NCBI RefSeq assembly: GCF_000379725.1
Contig: NZ_KB903665.1
Coordinates: 130,381-194,380, forward strand
Reading direction: 5' to 3'
DNA: 64,000 bases
Source: Cytophaga aurantiaca DSM 3654
GTDB taxonomy: Bacteria > Bacteroidota > Bacteroidia > Cytophagales > Cytophagaceae
Below, in pieces: positions 1-9,152 of this stretch (position 1 is the stretch's first letter; the number at the start of each line of letters is the position of its first letter). The translations under genes were made by a program, and so were the position numbers. The notes beneath the pieces were generated by a model, which saw nothing but the letters and a program-made list of their open reading frames with translations, ran no database searches and was not told the DNA's origin.

Positions 1-93
1 TTTTCAGATACAGTTGAAAAAGCGGTGAGTGGTGCAATTGATAAACTTGTAGGTACATTAGATAAAACGTTAGAACGCCAACGCGCTTACTAA
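1..93 (+). CDS. C-terminal end of an upstream gene, possibly a ribosome hibernation factor
   Basis: An open frame enters from the left edge and stops at TAA 91-93, leaving 30 residues that end in LDKTLERQRAY. The start lies outside the window. The helical, charged tail resembles the C-terminus of short HPF/RaiA ribosome hibernation proteins, but 30 residues are too few to assign a family. A strong terminator follows 25 bp downstream, which supports a genuine gene end. Confidence 0.45.
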   Translation, partial: FSDTVEKAVSGAIDKLVGTLDKTLERQRAY

Positions 94-117
94 TCCTTGT
101 TTGTATAAAAATCATCA

Positions 118-152
118 ATCGTCCGGGACTTACATTCCGGACGATTTTTTTT
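118..152 (+). terminator. Rho-independent terminator
   Basis: The perfect 9-bp stem ATCGTCCGG / CCGGACGAT (118-126 with 137-145) is followed by a run of T residues to 152. It ends the partial gene at the left edge. Confidence 0.85.
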
Positions 153-276
153 CATAAAATCGTTGCTGTTTAAAATTCTAACAAGATTATTTTTTCATCC
201 TGTTGTTTATGTTCCTAAAATAATTGAACTTAAAATAAGATCAGGTATTTATTTTTAAATATATAATCAAAATTTT

Positions 277-837
277 ATGAGCAACATTATTATCCTTTCA
301 TCAAGCGTACGCGTTGGCAGAGCCAGTAACAGAGTAGCAATGTATTTTAAAAAATACATTGAAGAAAATAAATTAGCCACCGCAGCAATCATCGATCTGA
401 ATGAATATCAGTTTCCAGTTTTTAACGAACGTTTAAAATTTCAAACAAACCCAACTGCACAGACATTGGAGTTTGCAGAGAAGATCAAATCTGCCGATGG
501 TATATTGATTGTTACTCCTGAATACAATGGAGGCTATCCTGCAGCTTTAAAAAATGTAGTTGATCTCTTATACGATGAGTGGCACCGCAAACCTACTGCA
601 ATTGCTACCGTTTCCAATGGGGGATTTGGAGGCACACAGGTCATTACTTCGCTGCAATTTTCTTTATGGAAAATGAAAGCCTGGACTGTACCTGCGATGT
701 TTCCTGTGCCCAAAGTTCAGGATGCTTTTGATGAACAAGGCAATGCAACGGATAAAGCCGGAACAGATAAAAGAGCAGATGCGTTTGTAAAAGAATTACT
801 GTGGTGTATTGAAGCAAAAAGTAAAATGAATAAATAA
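277..837 (+). CDS. NAD(P)H-dependent FMN reductase family protein
   Basis: This 186-aa flavodoxin-fold protein is of the NADPH-dependent FMN reductase type, a soluble cytoplasmic enzyme expected to pass electrons from NAD(P)H to FMN and on to acceptors such as quinones. The N-terminal SSSVRVGRASNRVA is the flavin-phosphate loop, and TPEYNGGYPAALKNVVDLL in the middle is the typical second FMN-contact motif. The length is normal for the family. It precedes a VOC and an SRPBCC gene by 13 and 36 bp, so the three probably form one transcript. The natural acceptor cannot be told from sequence. Confidence 0.85.
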   Translation: MSNIIILSSSVRVGRASNRVAMYFKKYIEENKLATAAIIDLNEYQFPVFNERLKFQTNPTAQTLEFAEKIKSADGILIVTPEYNGGYPAALKNVVDLLYDEWHRKPTAIATVSNGGFGGTQVITSLQFSLWKMKAWTVPAMFPVPKVQDAFDEQGNATDKAGTDKRADAFVKELLWCIEAKSKMNK

Positions 838-850
838 TAAATGCATACTC

Positions 851-1204
851 ATGAAAGCATTAGAAATTATTTCTGTTCCTGTAACAGATCCCCAAAAGTC
901 AAAAGAATTTTATTTGAAAATGGGATTGGAGCTTGTTGTTGAAGCGTCGTTTAGTGAGACGCAGAAATGGATACAGCTTCGCTTTCCGGAAGGTAGTACA
1001 TGCATCACCCTTGTAAACTGGTTTCCTCAGATGCCTGCGGGTTGCTTAACAGGAATGACCATTGCTACAGATGATATTGATGCAGATATTGAACGATTAA
1101 ATAAGAACGGTATTGAAACGGCGCCGATTGATTCGACACCCTGGGGAAAATTTGCAGGGATCAAAGATCCGGATGGTAATGTGTGGAATTTGCATCAAAG
1201 TTAA
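851..1204 (+). CDS. VOC (glyoxalase/bleomycin-resistance/dioxygenase) family protein
   Basis: This 117-aa single-module vicinal-oxygen-chelate protein opens with the usual strand-helix pattern (LEIISVPVTDPQKSKEFYLKMGLEL) and closes with the family hallmark GKFAGIKDPDGNVWNLHQ, which carries the late metal-ligand region. Members act as metal-dependent lyases, isomerases or dioxygenases, or bind drugs. The substrate here is unknown. It lies 13 bp after the flavin reductase gene and is probably co-transcribed with it. Confidence 0.85.
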   Translation: MKALEIISVPVTDPQKSKEFYLKMGLELVVEASFSETQKWIQLRFPEGSTCITLVNWFPQMPAGCLTGMTIATDDIDADIERLNKNGIETAPIDSTPWGKFAGIKDPDGNVWNLHQS

Positions 1205-1240
1205 TTGTCTAACTAAGTAGTTCATCTTAATAAAAATCGC

Positions 1241-1687
1241 ATGAACCAGATAAAATTCTCTGAATCAATTTACATACATGCTTCACAGGAACGTGTGTTT
1301 GACTATACGCAGGATTATAAAAATCGTCTGCTGTGGGATACGTTTCTAAAAAAGGCAGATCTGATCGATGGTGCTACAGAAGCAGGTTTAACAGTGAAAG
1401 CGTATTGCGTAGCGCATAACGGAATTGGGATGGAGACAGAGTATGTTTCATTCAATCGTCCGAAAGTGACAGCTGTTAAAATGACAAAGGGCCCATTTAT
1501 GTTTAAGGATTTTTTAGGTTCCTGGAATTTTAAACGGATCGGCCCTGAAGAAACGGAAGTTATTTTTTTGTATTCTTTTACGTTACGTTTTCCTTTCAAT
1601 ATGCTTACACCATTTATCAAACGTAACCTGCAGAACAATGTAAAGCAACGCCTGATTGATCTCAAAAACAACATAGAAAAAAAATGA
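1241..1687 (+). CDS. SRPBCC (START/polyketide cyclase-like) family protein
   Basis: This 148-aa protein has the SRPBCC beginning (FSESIYIHASQERVFDYTQDYKNRLLWDTFL), in which a first strand leads into a helix and a conserved W-D-F region. A C-terminal helix (RNLQNNVKQRLIDLKNNIEKK) caps the hydrophobic ligand pocket. Family members bind or modify small hydrophobic molecules. The ligand here cannot be predicted. It is the last gene of the likely three-gene unit starting at 277. Confidence 0.75.
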   Translation: MNQIKFSESIYIHASQERVFDYTQDYKNRLLWDTFLKKADLIDGATEAGLTVKAYCVAHNGIGMETEYVSFNRPKVTAVKMTKGPFMFKDFLGSWNFKRIGPEETEVIFLYSFTLRFPFNMLTPFIKRNLQNNVKQRLIDLKNNIEKK

Positions 1688-1854
1688 TTAAAGGATTACA
1701 TTATTGTGAAGAATAGATACGATGATTTTTATCATAAATACATCATTCCAATCAATAAATAAGCCGAGGTATTTTGCATAAAATAAATTTTAGTGCACTT
1801 TTATATCTAAATAAACCGGGTGATATTTTGTATTTTAATTAACTATTTAGACCG

Positions 1855-2631
1855 ATGAAACCGTATTCTTTTCTAATTGTGTTAAGTGCGTTGATCGTAT
1901 TTTCATGTAAAAATGAAACTCCTGAATCGACTGATAGAGATGGCCTTACAGATAGTACTCTTATAAAGGATAGCGAAGAACATCCGATTGAACTGGTTGA
2001 CTCTGCTATTTTTCATATAGGGAATCACGAATTTGAAATACGTGCATCAAGTCCAAATGAATTTAATGCAGCAGCAGATCCATTTAAAATGAAGGATACA
2101 TCTGAAGCAAATAGAATTCAAAAAGTTGCATCTGCTGTTTCCCGTAGTGGGGATTCATTAATTTTTAAATGTCTGAATAATAAAAATACATATCTGATAA
2201 ATGACAACGACGATGAGGATGATGTGGATGATTATTCTGTTTATACATTTATTAAAGACATGCCGGAGATCAATCAATGGCTGGTGATGGGAGTATATTA
2301 TGAAGCATATGGATATGTGTTCATTAATAAATCATCTGGAGACACTACACTGTTGTATGGTATGCCGGTTGTTTCTCCGGATAACAAATATATCATTACG
2401 TTTAATCAGGATATTCAAGCAGGCTTCACCTTTAATGGTTTTCAGCTTTTTGAAGTGAACGGTTCTGAATTGATAGAGCTTGGAGAAAAAGAATTGTACA
2501 ATTGGGGACCCGATAATGTAAGATGGAAAGATGAAACAACATTGCTTGTAGAACAGTCTCATTTAAAGTTCGATTATACCAATTCAGAACAATCTATTAC
2601 AACAGAATATATAGAGATCAAAATGAAGTAA
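1855..2631 (+). CDS. Predicted lipoprotein of unknown function
   Basis: This 258-aa protein has a lipoprotein signal (MKPYSFLIVLSALIVFSC, lipobox VFSC with Cys18), so it should be lipid-anchored in the periplasm or outer membrane. An acidic D/E run sits near residues 120-128. The body is rich in beta strand. I recognise no catalytic motif. It stands alone, with a 167-bp AT-rich leader and a 16-bp-stem terminator behind it. Confidence 0.7.
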   Translation: MKPYSFLIVLSALIVFSCKNETPESTDRDGLTDSTLIKDSEEHPIELVDSAIFHIGNHEFEIRASSPNEFNAAADPFKMKDTSEANRIQKVASAVSRSGDSLIFKCLNNKNTYLINDNDDEDDVDDYSVYTFIKDMPEINQWLVMGVYYEAYGYVFINKSSGDTTLLYGMPVVSPDNKYIITFNQDIQAGFTFNGFQLFEVNGSELIELGEKELYNWGPDNVRWKDETTLLVEQSHLKFDYTNSEQSITTEYIEIKMK

Positions 2632-2663
2632 TTATCGTCAGCGCCACAAGCTTTTTATTTGAA

Positions 2664-2711
2664 CGGGAAAGTATAGCATAGAACAACATGCTATACTTTC
2701 CCGTTTATTTT
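2664..2711 (+). terminator. Strong Rho-independent terminator
   Basis: A perfect 16-bp inverted repeat (2664-2679 with 2688-2703) with an 8-nt loop is followed by TTTATTTTT. It ends the lipoprotein gene. Confidence 0.9.
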
Positions 2712-2851
2712 TAGAAAACGTATAAAATGTAATTGATGCAACCTTATATCTTCCAATTACTTATAAAGAAGGGGGTAACTTAAATCGAAAAAGAAATGAC
2801 TTTTATTTCATTTTAAATATCTTTAGTATTTAAACCCCTTAATATTCAAAT

Positions 2852-5278
2852 ATGGAAGGCCTTTTAATGGTTATTGGTTTTGCAGGATTATTTTTTTGCA
2901 TTTTCATTTTGCTGAACCGAACAGGAACATTGCTTGATACAATCGAAGCACTGCAAAAGAAGCTTCAGGTTATGGCAAAGGATGTGAACGACGTACGTTC
3001 AGAACTGCAGCGTATAAAGTCACTGGATAAAATAAGAACAGAAGAGGCGCCTGTCAGTAAGCCTGAAACGATAATAACACCGCCGGTTATTAAAGAAGAG
3101 GTGAAGGAAGTCATTGTTCCGGAAATACCTGTTGAAGAAAAAGTGATCAAACCTGAACCTTTTGTATTTGAACATAAGGCTGAACGTCCATTATTTGTAC
3201 CAACAACAGAGCCTGTTAAACCGAAGGTAGTTAAACCTAAAGAACCGAGCTTCTTTGAACGCAATCCGGATATAGAGAAATTTATAGGAGAGAACCTTAT
3301 TAATAAAATTGGTATTGCCATTTTAGTATTGGGTATCGGCTTCTTTGTGAAATTTGCTATTGATCAAGGATGGATTCCTCCTGCAGGTCGTGTATTGATT
3401 GGTATTGCTTGTGGTGCCATATTAGTGGGTATTGCACATTACACTCGAAATACGTTCAGGGCATTTAGCTCAGTGCTTGTAGGTGGTGGACTGGCTGTTT
3501 TTTATCTGACTATAACCATTGCCTTTCAGGAATATAAATTAATGCCTCAGACCTTGGCGTTTATAATTATGGTCATCATTACATTGTTTGCAGTCATTTT
3601 GTCAATTTTCTATGACCGCAAAGAACTGGCCATACTTGCTATCATTGGCGGCTTTGCATCGCCATTTATGGTGAGCACAGGTGGCGGAAATTATCAGGTA
3701 CTCTTTACATACATTGCTGTTTTAAATATCGGTATGATCGTTCTTTCGTACTTCAAGCGATGGAATGCAATCAATGTTATTGCTTTTGTATTTACTATTT
3801 TATTGTACGCAGGCTGGCTCATTAAAACATTTAATTACGACGAAGAACCATTGCCGTATGTTGGTGCATTGCTTTTTGCAACATTATTTTATGTATTGTT
3901 CTTTGCGATGAATATTGTAAACAACATCAAAGAGAATAAATCTTTTGTATTGTTTCAATTGTCTATATTGATCAGCAATACCTTCTTGTATTACAGTGCA
4001 GGTATGTTTATTCTGAAAGGCATACATGGTGGCTTATACCAAGGATTGTTTACTATTTTGATTGCGTCATTCAATTTTATTTTTGCATATGTATTATACA
4101 AGAATAAAAAAGTGGATTCCAATCTGGTGTATCTGCTCATTGGTTTGGTACTGACCTTTGTTACGCTTTCTGCACCGATTCAATTAGAAGGGAATTACAT
4201 TACCTTATTCTGGGCAGCGGAAACAGTCTTGCTACTGTGGCTTTCGCAAAAGTCCGGCATACAATTGATGAAGATTGCTTCATTTATTATTAATGCATTG
4301 ATGTTTATAAGCTTGCTGCTTGACTGGCATCATGCCTATAGTACATTTGATGGAATCCTTCCATTGTTTATCAATAAAGCATTTGTAGCTACTATAGTTG
4401 TTATTGCTTCAATAAGTGCCACGATTTTATTATTAAAAAAAGAAACAAACGAAACCTTATTTGGGGCTCTGGGTATTAAAGAATATGCAAGTGTATTGGA
4501 AATTGCATTTTTAGTCGTTGCTTACTTCGGTGGTTTACTGGAAGTTTATTATCAATTCGAAAGCAGATTGGGTTTATTGCAAAGCTATGTAGACATCACA
4601 CCAATCTACACCTGCTGTTATAACTTAATATTTATATTGTTATTCGCCCTGTATGTACGCTTCCGAAAAGTAGCTCTGCTGGAATTATTTCCGATCATTG
4701 CCTGCATTGTAATTTCAGCTGCATATCTTATTTATTACAATACCATTGTTCTGGATCTTCGCAATGAATATCTGATGAGATCTCCTGAACTCGGTTTTCA
4801 TTATTATTTCCATTACGTAAATGTTGTGCTTTTACTGATTCTATTAGGATACACATTTATATGGATGAAAAATAAATTTGCTAAAAACGCTACGCAATTT
4901 AGTGTTTACTTATGGTTTATGTCATTTGCAGTTATATATATTGCAAGTGCTGAATTATTAAATCTGGTATTGGTGTCTTCATTCAAATCTGATGAAGACT
5001 TATATAGCGTATCTCATCAGGTATATAAAGTTGGCTTCCCCATTCTATGGGGTGTTGGTTCATTCATATTGATGATCCTCGGAATGAAGTTTAAAGTTAA
5101 AACGCTGCGGATCATTTCGCTTACTATTTTTGGAGTTACCTTATTGAAGATGTTTATTTTCGATATTCGGGAAATGTCTGAAGGAGGAAAAATTGCAGCC
5201 TTTATTTCGTTGGGTGTATTGCTTCTGATCATTTCATTTATGTATCAAAAGCTGAAGAAAATTTTAACAGAAGAATAA
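2852..5278 (+). CDS. DUF2339 polytopic membrane protein
   Basis: This 808-aa inner-membrane protein has one N-terminal anchor, a coiled-coil stretch (residues ~25-55), a Pro/Glu/Lys-rich linker (~60-140) and then some twenty hydrophobic helices to the C-terminus. The segment FIGENLINKIGIAILVLGIGFFVKFAIDQGWIPPAGR is cut here to its core, ILVLGIGFFVKFAIDQGWI, and is the DUF2339 signature. The family has no established biochemical function. The next gene follows immediately and resembles DUF3999, which accompanies DUF2339 in other bacteria, so the two probably work in one envelope complex. Confidence 0.85.
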   Translation: MEGLLMVIGFAGLFFCIFILLNRTGTLLDTIEALQKKLQVMAKDVNDVRSELQRIKSLDKIRTEEAPVSKPETIITPPVIKEEVKEVIVPEIPVEEKVIKPEPFVFEHKAERPLFVPTTEPVKPKVVKPKEPSFFERNPDIEKFIGENLINKIGIAILVLGIGFFVKFAIDQGWIPPAGRVLIGIACGAILVGIAHYTRNTFRAFSSVLVGGGLAVFYLTITIAFQEYKLMPQTLAFIIMVIITLFAVILSIFYDRKELAILAIIGGFASPFMVSTGGGNYQVLFTYIAVLNIGMIVLSYFKRWNAINVIAFVFTILLYAGWLIKTFNYDEEPLPYVGALLFATLFYVLFFAMNIVNNIKENKSFVLFQLSILISNTFLYYSAGMFILKGIHGGLYQGLFTILIASFNFIFAYVLYKNKKVDSNLVYLLIGLVLTFVTLSAPIQLEGNYITLFWAAETVLLLWLSQKSGIQLMKIASFIINALMFISLLLDWHHAYSTFDGILPLFINKAFVATIVVIASISATILLLKKETNETLFGALGIKEYASVLEIAFLVVAYFGGLLEVYYQFESRLGLLQSYVDITPIYTCCYNLIFILLFALYVRFRKVALLELFPIIACIVISAAYLIYYNTIVLDLRNEYLMRSPELGFHYYFHYVNVVLLLILLGYTFIWMKNKFAKNATQFSVYLWFMSFAVIYIASAELLNLVLVSSFKSDEDLYSVSHQVYKVGFPILWGVGSFILMILGMKFKVKTLRIISLTIFGVTLLKMFIFDIREMSEGGKIAAFISLGVLLLIISFMYQKLKKILTEE

Positions 5279-5295
5279 TCTTGAATTCATTGAAG

Positions 5296-6591
5296 ATGTA
5301 TAAAAGAATAATTGCATTACTTTGTTTTGCTTTATGTGCATCTGCTGCACAGGCACAATCCTTTCGCTGGTCTGCTGCATTGGAAGATAGTGTTATAGCA
5401 GATGGTTTTTACAACATTGTACTGCGACCGGAAATTGGTGCTAAGCTGCAAGACAATTATTCGGACATCCGCATACTGAATGAAAAAAATGAAGAGATAC
5501 CCTTTGTTCACAAAAGCGAAGAACCTTATTTTTCAAGCACCCTATTTAAAGAATATCCGATTGTCTCCAATAAGATCATAAACGGGTGTTGTACAAAACT
5601 TACCATTGAGAATACGGGCAAGAAGGCAATCAACAATATTTGTTTTGTATTGAAGAACTCGGATGCGGTTAAAGTAAATCGAATTTCCGGAAGCGACGAT
5701 GGTATTACCTGGTATGCAGTTAAACAGTTTGATGTGTTTTATAACAACTACAGCGAGACAGATACCAAAGTACTTACCTATGTACATTTTCCGTTAACGG
5801 ATTATTTGTATTACAGTTTCGATATAACAGATAGGGGATACTGGAATGAGAAAAGCTGGATTCATTGGGAAAACAGCAGTCGATGGAATTATCCTGTAAA
5901 TGTATTGAAAGTCGGTTTCTACGAAACGTTTTTAAAAGAAGGTAAATATAAATCTGTTCCTGCACCAACGTTTGAGCAGCAAACAAAGGCAGAAGAAAAA
6001 AGGACCTACATTAAGGTTTCTTTTGCGGATCAGTATTTAATCAATCGCATCCGGTTTAATTTTTCAGGTCCCAGATATTATAAGCGAGAGATTACACTTG
6101 CCACTAAAGTTTCCGGGAAGAAGAAACAAGGCGACATGTATATTCCGATTACTACACTTGAAGTAAATTCGTATTCATTAAATGAATTTGATTTTAGTTT
6201 TTTCAGAGAAAAGGAATTTTATATACTTATTGAAAACGATGACAACCGTCCGTTGGAGTTGAAAGGTATTGAAACATGGCAGCTGACAAGATACTTAAAA
6301 ACCTATTTAGAAAAAGGACACCAGTATCGTTTGGCATATAGTGATTCTGCGTCTGTTGCGCCTGTATACGATCTGAATTATTTTGTAGATAGCATCCCAA
6401 AGGTATTGCCAACGCTATTGGTACTTGATAGTAAAAAGATTGATAAGCCCGCTATAGTGGTGGCTGAAGAATCGATAAGCTGGTATGAGAATAAACTGTT
6501 TGTATGGTTGGCAATTGCTGCACTCATTGCATTACTCTCGTTTATGTCCTGGAAAATGTTGGGCGAGATGAAGAAGGATAGTGGTCAGTAA
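5296..6591 (+). CDS. DUF3999-like exported membrane-anchored protein
   Basis: This protein has a signal peptide (MYKRIIALLCFALCASAAQAQ), a long beta-rich periplasmic region and one C-terminal transmembrane helix (WLAIAALIALLSFMSWKML), so the bulk faces the periplasm. The frame also opens at TTG 5281. I chose ATG 5296 because it gives a normal signal-peptide n-region. It starts only 17 bp after the DUF2339 gene, and that pairing is why I favour a DUF3999-like assignment. Direct similarity is modest to the eye. A bidirectional terminator follows. Confidence 0.7.
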   Translation: MYKRIIALLCFALCASAAQAQSFRWSAALEDSVIADGFYNIVLRPEIGAKLQDNYSDIRILNEKNEEIPFVHKSEEPYFSSTLFKEYPIVSNKIINGCCTKLTIENTGKKAINNICFVLKNSDAVKVNRISGSDDGITWYAVKQFDVFYNNYSETDTKVLTYVHFPLTDYLYYSFDITDRGYWNEKSWIHWENSSRWNYPVNVLKVGFYETFLKEGKYKSVPAPTFEQQTKAEEKRTYIKVSFADQYLINRIRFNFSGPRYYKREITLATKVSGKKKQGDMYIPITTLEVNSYSLNEFDFSFFREKEFYILIENDDNRPLELKGIETWQLTRYLKTYLEKGHQYRLAYSDSASVAPVYDLNYFVDSIPKVLPTLLVLDSKKIDKPAIVVAEESISWYENKLFVWLAIAALIALLSFMSWKMLGEMKKDSGQ

Positions 6592-6629
6592 ATAGTGATC
6601 AGTAAAGAGTATTAACTTTGAAACCTATT

Positions 6630-6688
6630 CAGTATAAAAAGAAAAAGACTTTAGATGTTACTTCTAAAGTCTTTTTCTTTTTATACTG
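6630..6688. terminator. Bidirectional terminator between convergent genes
   Basis: A perfect 26-bp stem (6630-6655 with 6663-6688) with a 7-nt loop carries A-rich and T-rich flanks that serve both strands. It separates the DUF3999-like gene (plus) from the glutaminase gene (minus). Confidence 0.9.
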
Positions 6689-6692
6689 ACAA

Positions 6693-6715
6693 CTGACCAC
6701 TGACAACTGTCCACT
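6693..6715. repeat. Copy 1 of a dispersed GTGGTCAGT-type repeat
   Basis: The 23-bp sequence starting CTGACCACTGACAACTGT recurs with one mismatch at 46886-46908. Inverted partial copies (GTGGTCAGT, GTGATCAGT) lie on the other side of the adjacent terminator at 6581-6605. The stop codon of the glutaminase gene is inside the repeat. Confidence 0.6.
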
Positions 6716-7628
6716 AGAAAATCGTTTTCCCTGTATAGTTTACAAACAGTTCCAAAGCTTTTGTTCCTGCCAGCGAGTTGCCCGATTCGCTTAGTCCCGG
6801 CGACCATACAGCAATAGACATTTCGCCCGGAACTATGGATACAATGCCACCGCCTACACCGCTTTTAGAAGGCAGGCCAACACGATAGGCAAAATCACCA
6901 ACGGAGTCATACATACCACAGGTAAGCATTAACGCATTGATTCTGTCGGAAGCTTTTTTAGGAATGATTGCTTTTTCAGAAGAAGGAATTACACCTTCGT
7001 TCGCCAAATATAAAAAAGCCTTGCTTAGATCGGAGCAGCTCATGGACAAAGAGCATTGATGAAAATATACATCCAGCACTTCGCGCACTTTATTATGAAT
7101 GTTGCCAAAGCTTTTCATAAAATAACCCATCGCAAGATTTCTGTTTCCTGTTTCGCGTTCGGATTGAGCAACCGCATAATCAAAATCGATTTGATCATTC
7201 ATGCTGATCATTCGTACAAATTCAAGAATAGCTTCTTTAGGTTCTCTGATATGTGAACAGATGATGTCTGTAATAACATGTGCACCTGCGTTGATAAAAG
7301 GATTGCGAGGAATACCTTGTTCCAGTTCAAGTTGAATAAGAGAATTGAATTTACTGCCCGATGGTTCTCTGCCTACACGTTTCCAGATGCCTGCATCATT
7401 CGCTGCTATAGCCATTGTTAACGTAAGTATCTTGGAAATACTTTGAATAGAAAAATTTTCCTGTGCATCACCAATGTGTGCATGTATACCATCTACAGTG
7501 TGTATAGACATGCCGAATTTTATAGGATCAATGCCTGCCAATGCCGGAATATAATCAGCAACTTTACCTTGTCCTAAATAGGGTTTTATGTCTTTTTGAA
7601 TTTGATTCAGGATCGCCTGGTAATTCAT
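6714..7628 (-). CDS. glsA: Glutaminase (cytoplasmic)
   Basis: This is a 304-aa serine-dependent beta-lactamase-fold glutaminase that hydrolyses L-glutamine to glutamate and ammonia. The catalytic S-x-x-K lies in FSIQSISK, and other family blocks are visible: [17 protein letters not shown], the Tyr-containing late region ([20 protein letters not shown]) and [13 protein letters not shown]. There is no signal peptide, so it is cytoplasmic. The frame is open further upstream to 7736, but that part overlaps a neighbouring gene and a tandem repeat. ATG 7628 gives the usual length. A second, exported paralogue lies at 13888. Confidence 0.93.
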   Translation of the reverse strand: MNYQAILNQIQKDIKPYLGQGKVADYIPALAGIDPIKFGMSIHTVDGIHAHIGDAQENFSIQSISKILTLTMAIAANDAGIWKRVGREPSGSKFNSLIQLELEQGIPRNPFINAGAHVITDIICSHIREPKEAILEFVRMISMNDQIDFDYAVAQSERETGNRNLAMGYFMKSFGNIHNKVREVLDVYFHQCSLSMSCSDLSKAFLYLANEGVIPSSEKAIIPKKASDRINALMLTCGMYDSVGDFAYRVGLPSKSGVGGGIVSIVPGEMSIAVWSPGLSESGNSLAGTKALELFVNYTGKTIF

Positions 7629-7654
7629 GGGCAGGTATATTCCGATAAGGTTTT

Positions 7655-7682
7655 TTGTTATTTGGAATTTGTTATTTGGAAT
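7655..7682. repeat. Tandem 14-bp repeat in the glutaminase leader
   Basis: TTGTTATTTGGAAT occurs twice in direct contact (7655-7668, 7669-7682), 27 bp upstream of the glutaminase start codon. It would be in the 5' untranslated region of the minus-strand transcript. Confidence 0.7.
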
Positions 7683-7692
7683 TTCGAACGGC

Positions 7693-8958
7693 CTACGTTT
7701 TCTGTTTCTTTTTCTTCGCAGCAGGGAAGAGCACATTATTTAAAATAAGTCTGAAGCCCGGAGAGTTGGGATGCAGGTTCAGATCTGTAGGATCTTCGCC
7801 AACAAAGTGCTGATAGTCTTCCGGATCGTGGCCACCATAAAAGGTCCACGTGCCTTTACCATACGTCCCATGAATGAACTTTGCTTCACTAATCTCTTTG
7901 TTTTCGCCCAGTACAATAACTTCAGGTTTTATTAAACTGTTTTTGAATCCCGTTGTTTGTCCCATAAAGCCGTGTATAGTTCGTGTATGGCACTGGGTAA
8001 GCATTGTTGGGATCACATCCCATTTAGCAGAGAAATCAAACAGATTAAAGTAATCATTGTTCTCGGAGATCCCTCTTTCAGGAGGGTTGTTGTCAATGTT
8101 TGAATATTCGTATTCGTAGGGATCCGATTTTAATTTGAAATTCTGAAAGGCAAATGTTTTGCTATAATCCAATCGGGCAGAAGCATTTGGTGTCGCCGGA
8201 TCGCCGTCGTACATGGTCTCGCAGATATCAATACCTTCGGCAGCCAATGCAATATCATAGGTATCTGTTGCAGAACACATAGCAAACATATAACCTCCGC
8301 CTGCACAGAAATCACGAATCTTTTTTACTACCCCCAGTTTCATTTCAGATACTTTGTTGAAGCCCAGACGTTTTGCAGATGCTTCATATTCCCGTTGCTG
8401 CTGTTGATACCATGCCTGATTGCGGTACATGGCATAAAATTTACCGTATTGTCCTGTAAAATCTTCGTGGTGCAAGTGCAGCCAGTCGTATTTAGGTAAT
8501 TCGTTTCCTATAATTTCATCGTCATAAATTACCGTATATGGAATTTCAGCATAGGTTAATACCATGGTAACAGCATCATCCCAGGGCAGTTTAGTTTTTG
8601 GAGAGTAAACGGCAATTTTGGGGTATTTTTCCAATTTTACTACATCCATATTTATTTCCGGTTTGCTGATGTAGGATTGTATTCCTGCATAATCCGCATC
8701 GGAAATAATTTCATAGGATACCCCTCGGATAACTAATTCATTCACAAAGGATGGCGTATAATTGAAGGCAAAACTGCCGCCCCGGTAATTTAATAACCAG
8801 TCAACCGGACTATCTTTTGTTAGTATCCAATAAGCTACACCATACGATTTTAAATGATTCGTTTGATTTTCATCCATTGGTACAACGATTTGATTTGCCT
8901 GAGAAGCAAAGCCAATTGAATGTAAAAGTAATATGTATAGAAGAATTCGTTTGAGCAT
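7693..8958 (-). CDS. Exported protein of the Bacteroidota family often labelled asparagine synthetase B
   Basis: This protein of about 421 aa has a signal peptide ([20 protein letters not shown]). It belongs to a Bacteroidota family recognisable by LLNYRGGSF and [17 protein letters not shown], which databases commonly call asparagine synthetase B. I see neither the N-terminal catalytic Cys of a class-II amidotransferase nor the SGGxDS ATP-pyrophosphatase loop, so that name is not supported. [20 protein letters not shown] and [15 protein letters not shown] instead recall a class-I amidotransferase-like fold. ATG 8958 is preferred over 8982 because it begins the signal peptide. The stop lies 64 bp upstream of the glutaminase start, so they may be co-transcribed. 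Confidence 0.7.
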   Translation of the reverse strand: MLKRILLYILLLHSIGFASQANQIVVPMDENQTNHLKSYGVAYWILTKDSPVDWLLNYRGGSFAFNYTPSFVNELVIRGVSYEIISDADYAGIQSYISKPEINMDVVKLEKYPKIAVYSPKTKLPWDDAVTMVLTYAEIPYTVIYDDEIIGNELPKYDWLHLHHEDFTGQYGKFYAMYRNQAWYQQQQREYEASAKRLGFNKVSEMKLGVVKKIRDFCAGGGYMFAMCSATDTYDIALAAEGIDICETMYDGDPATPNASARLDYSKTFAFQNFKLKSDPYEYEYSNIDNNPPERGISENNDYFNLFDFSAKWDVIPTMLTQCHTRTIHGFMGQTTGFKNSLIKPEVIVLGENKEISEAKFIHGTYGKGTWTFYGGHDPEDYQHFVGEDPTDLNLHPNSPGFRLILNNVLFPAAKKKKQKT

Positions 8959-9152
8959 CAGGATCACATTTTCTTGATACAAGTTAGGCTATAATTAAAG
9001 TACCTCCAAAAAATATATCAATAGTATTAACGAATCAAAAATGTGCATAATCTTTATAAATTATTGGTTTTTTCACTTGTAATTACAGGAATAATTGACA
9101 ATATTTGTCGAGGTCAATTTAATTTTTTATAAAACTAATCCTTACAAGGAAA

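Noticed and set aside
1315..1674. 119-codon minus-strand frame
   Set aside because: It is antisense to the SRPBCC gene and has no family features. It is a shadow frame.
7629..7736. N-terminal extension of the glutaminase frame
   Set aside because: It runs through the tandem repeat and overlaps the next gene. The family starts at MNYQAILNQ.
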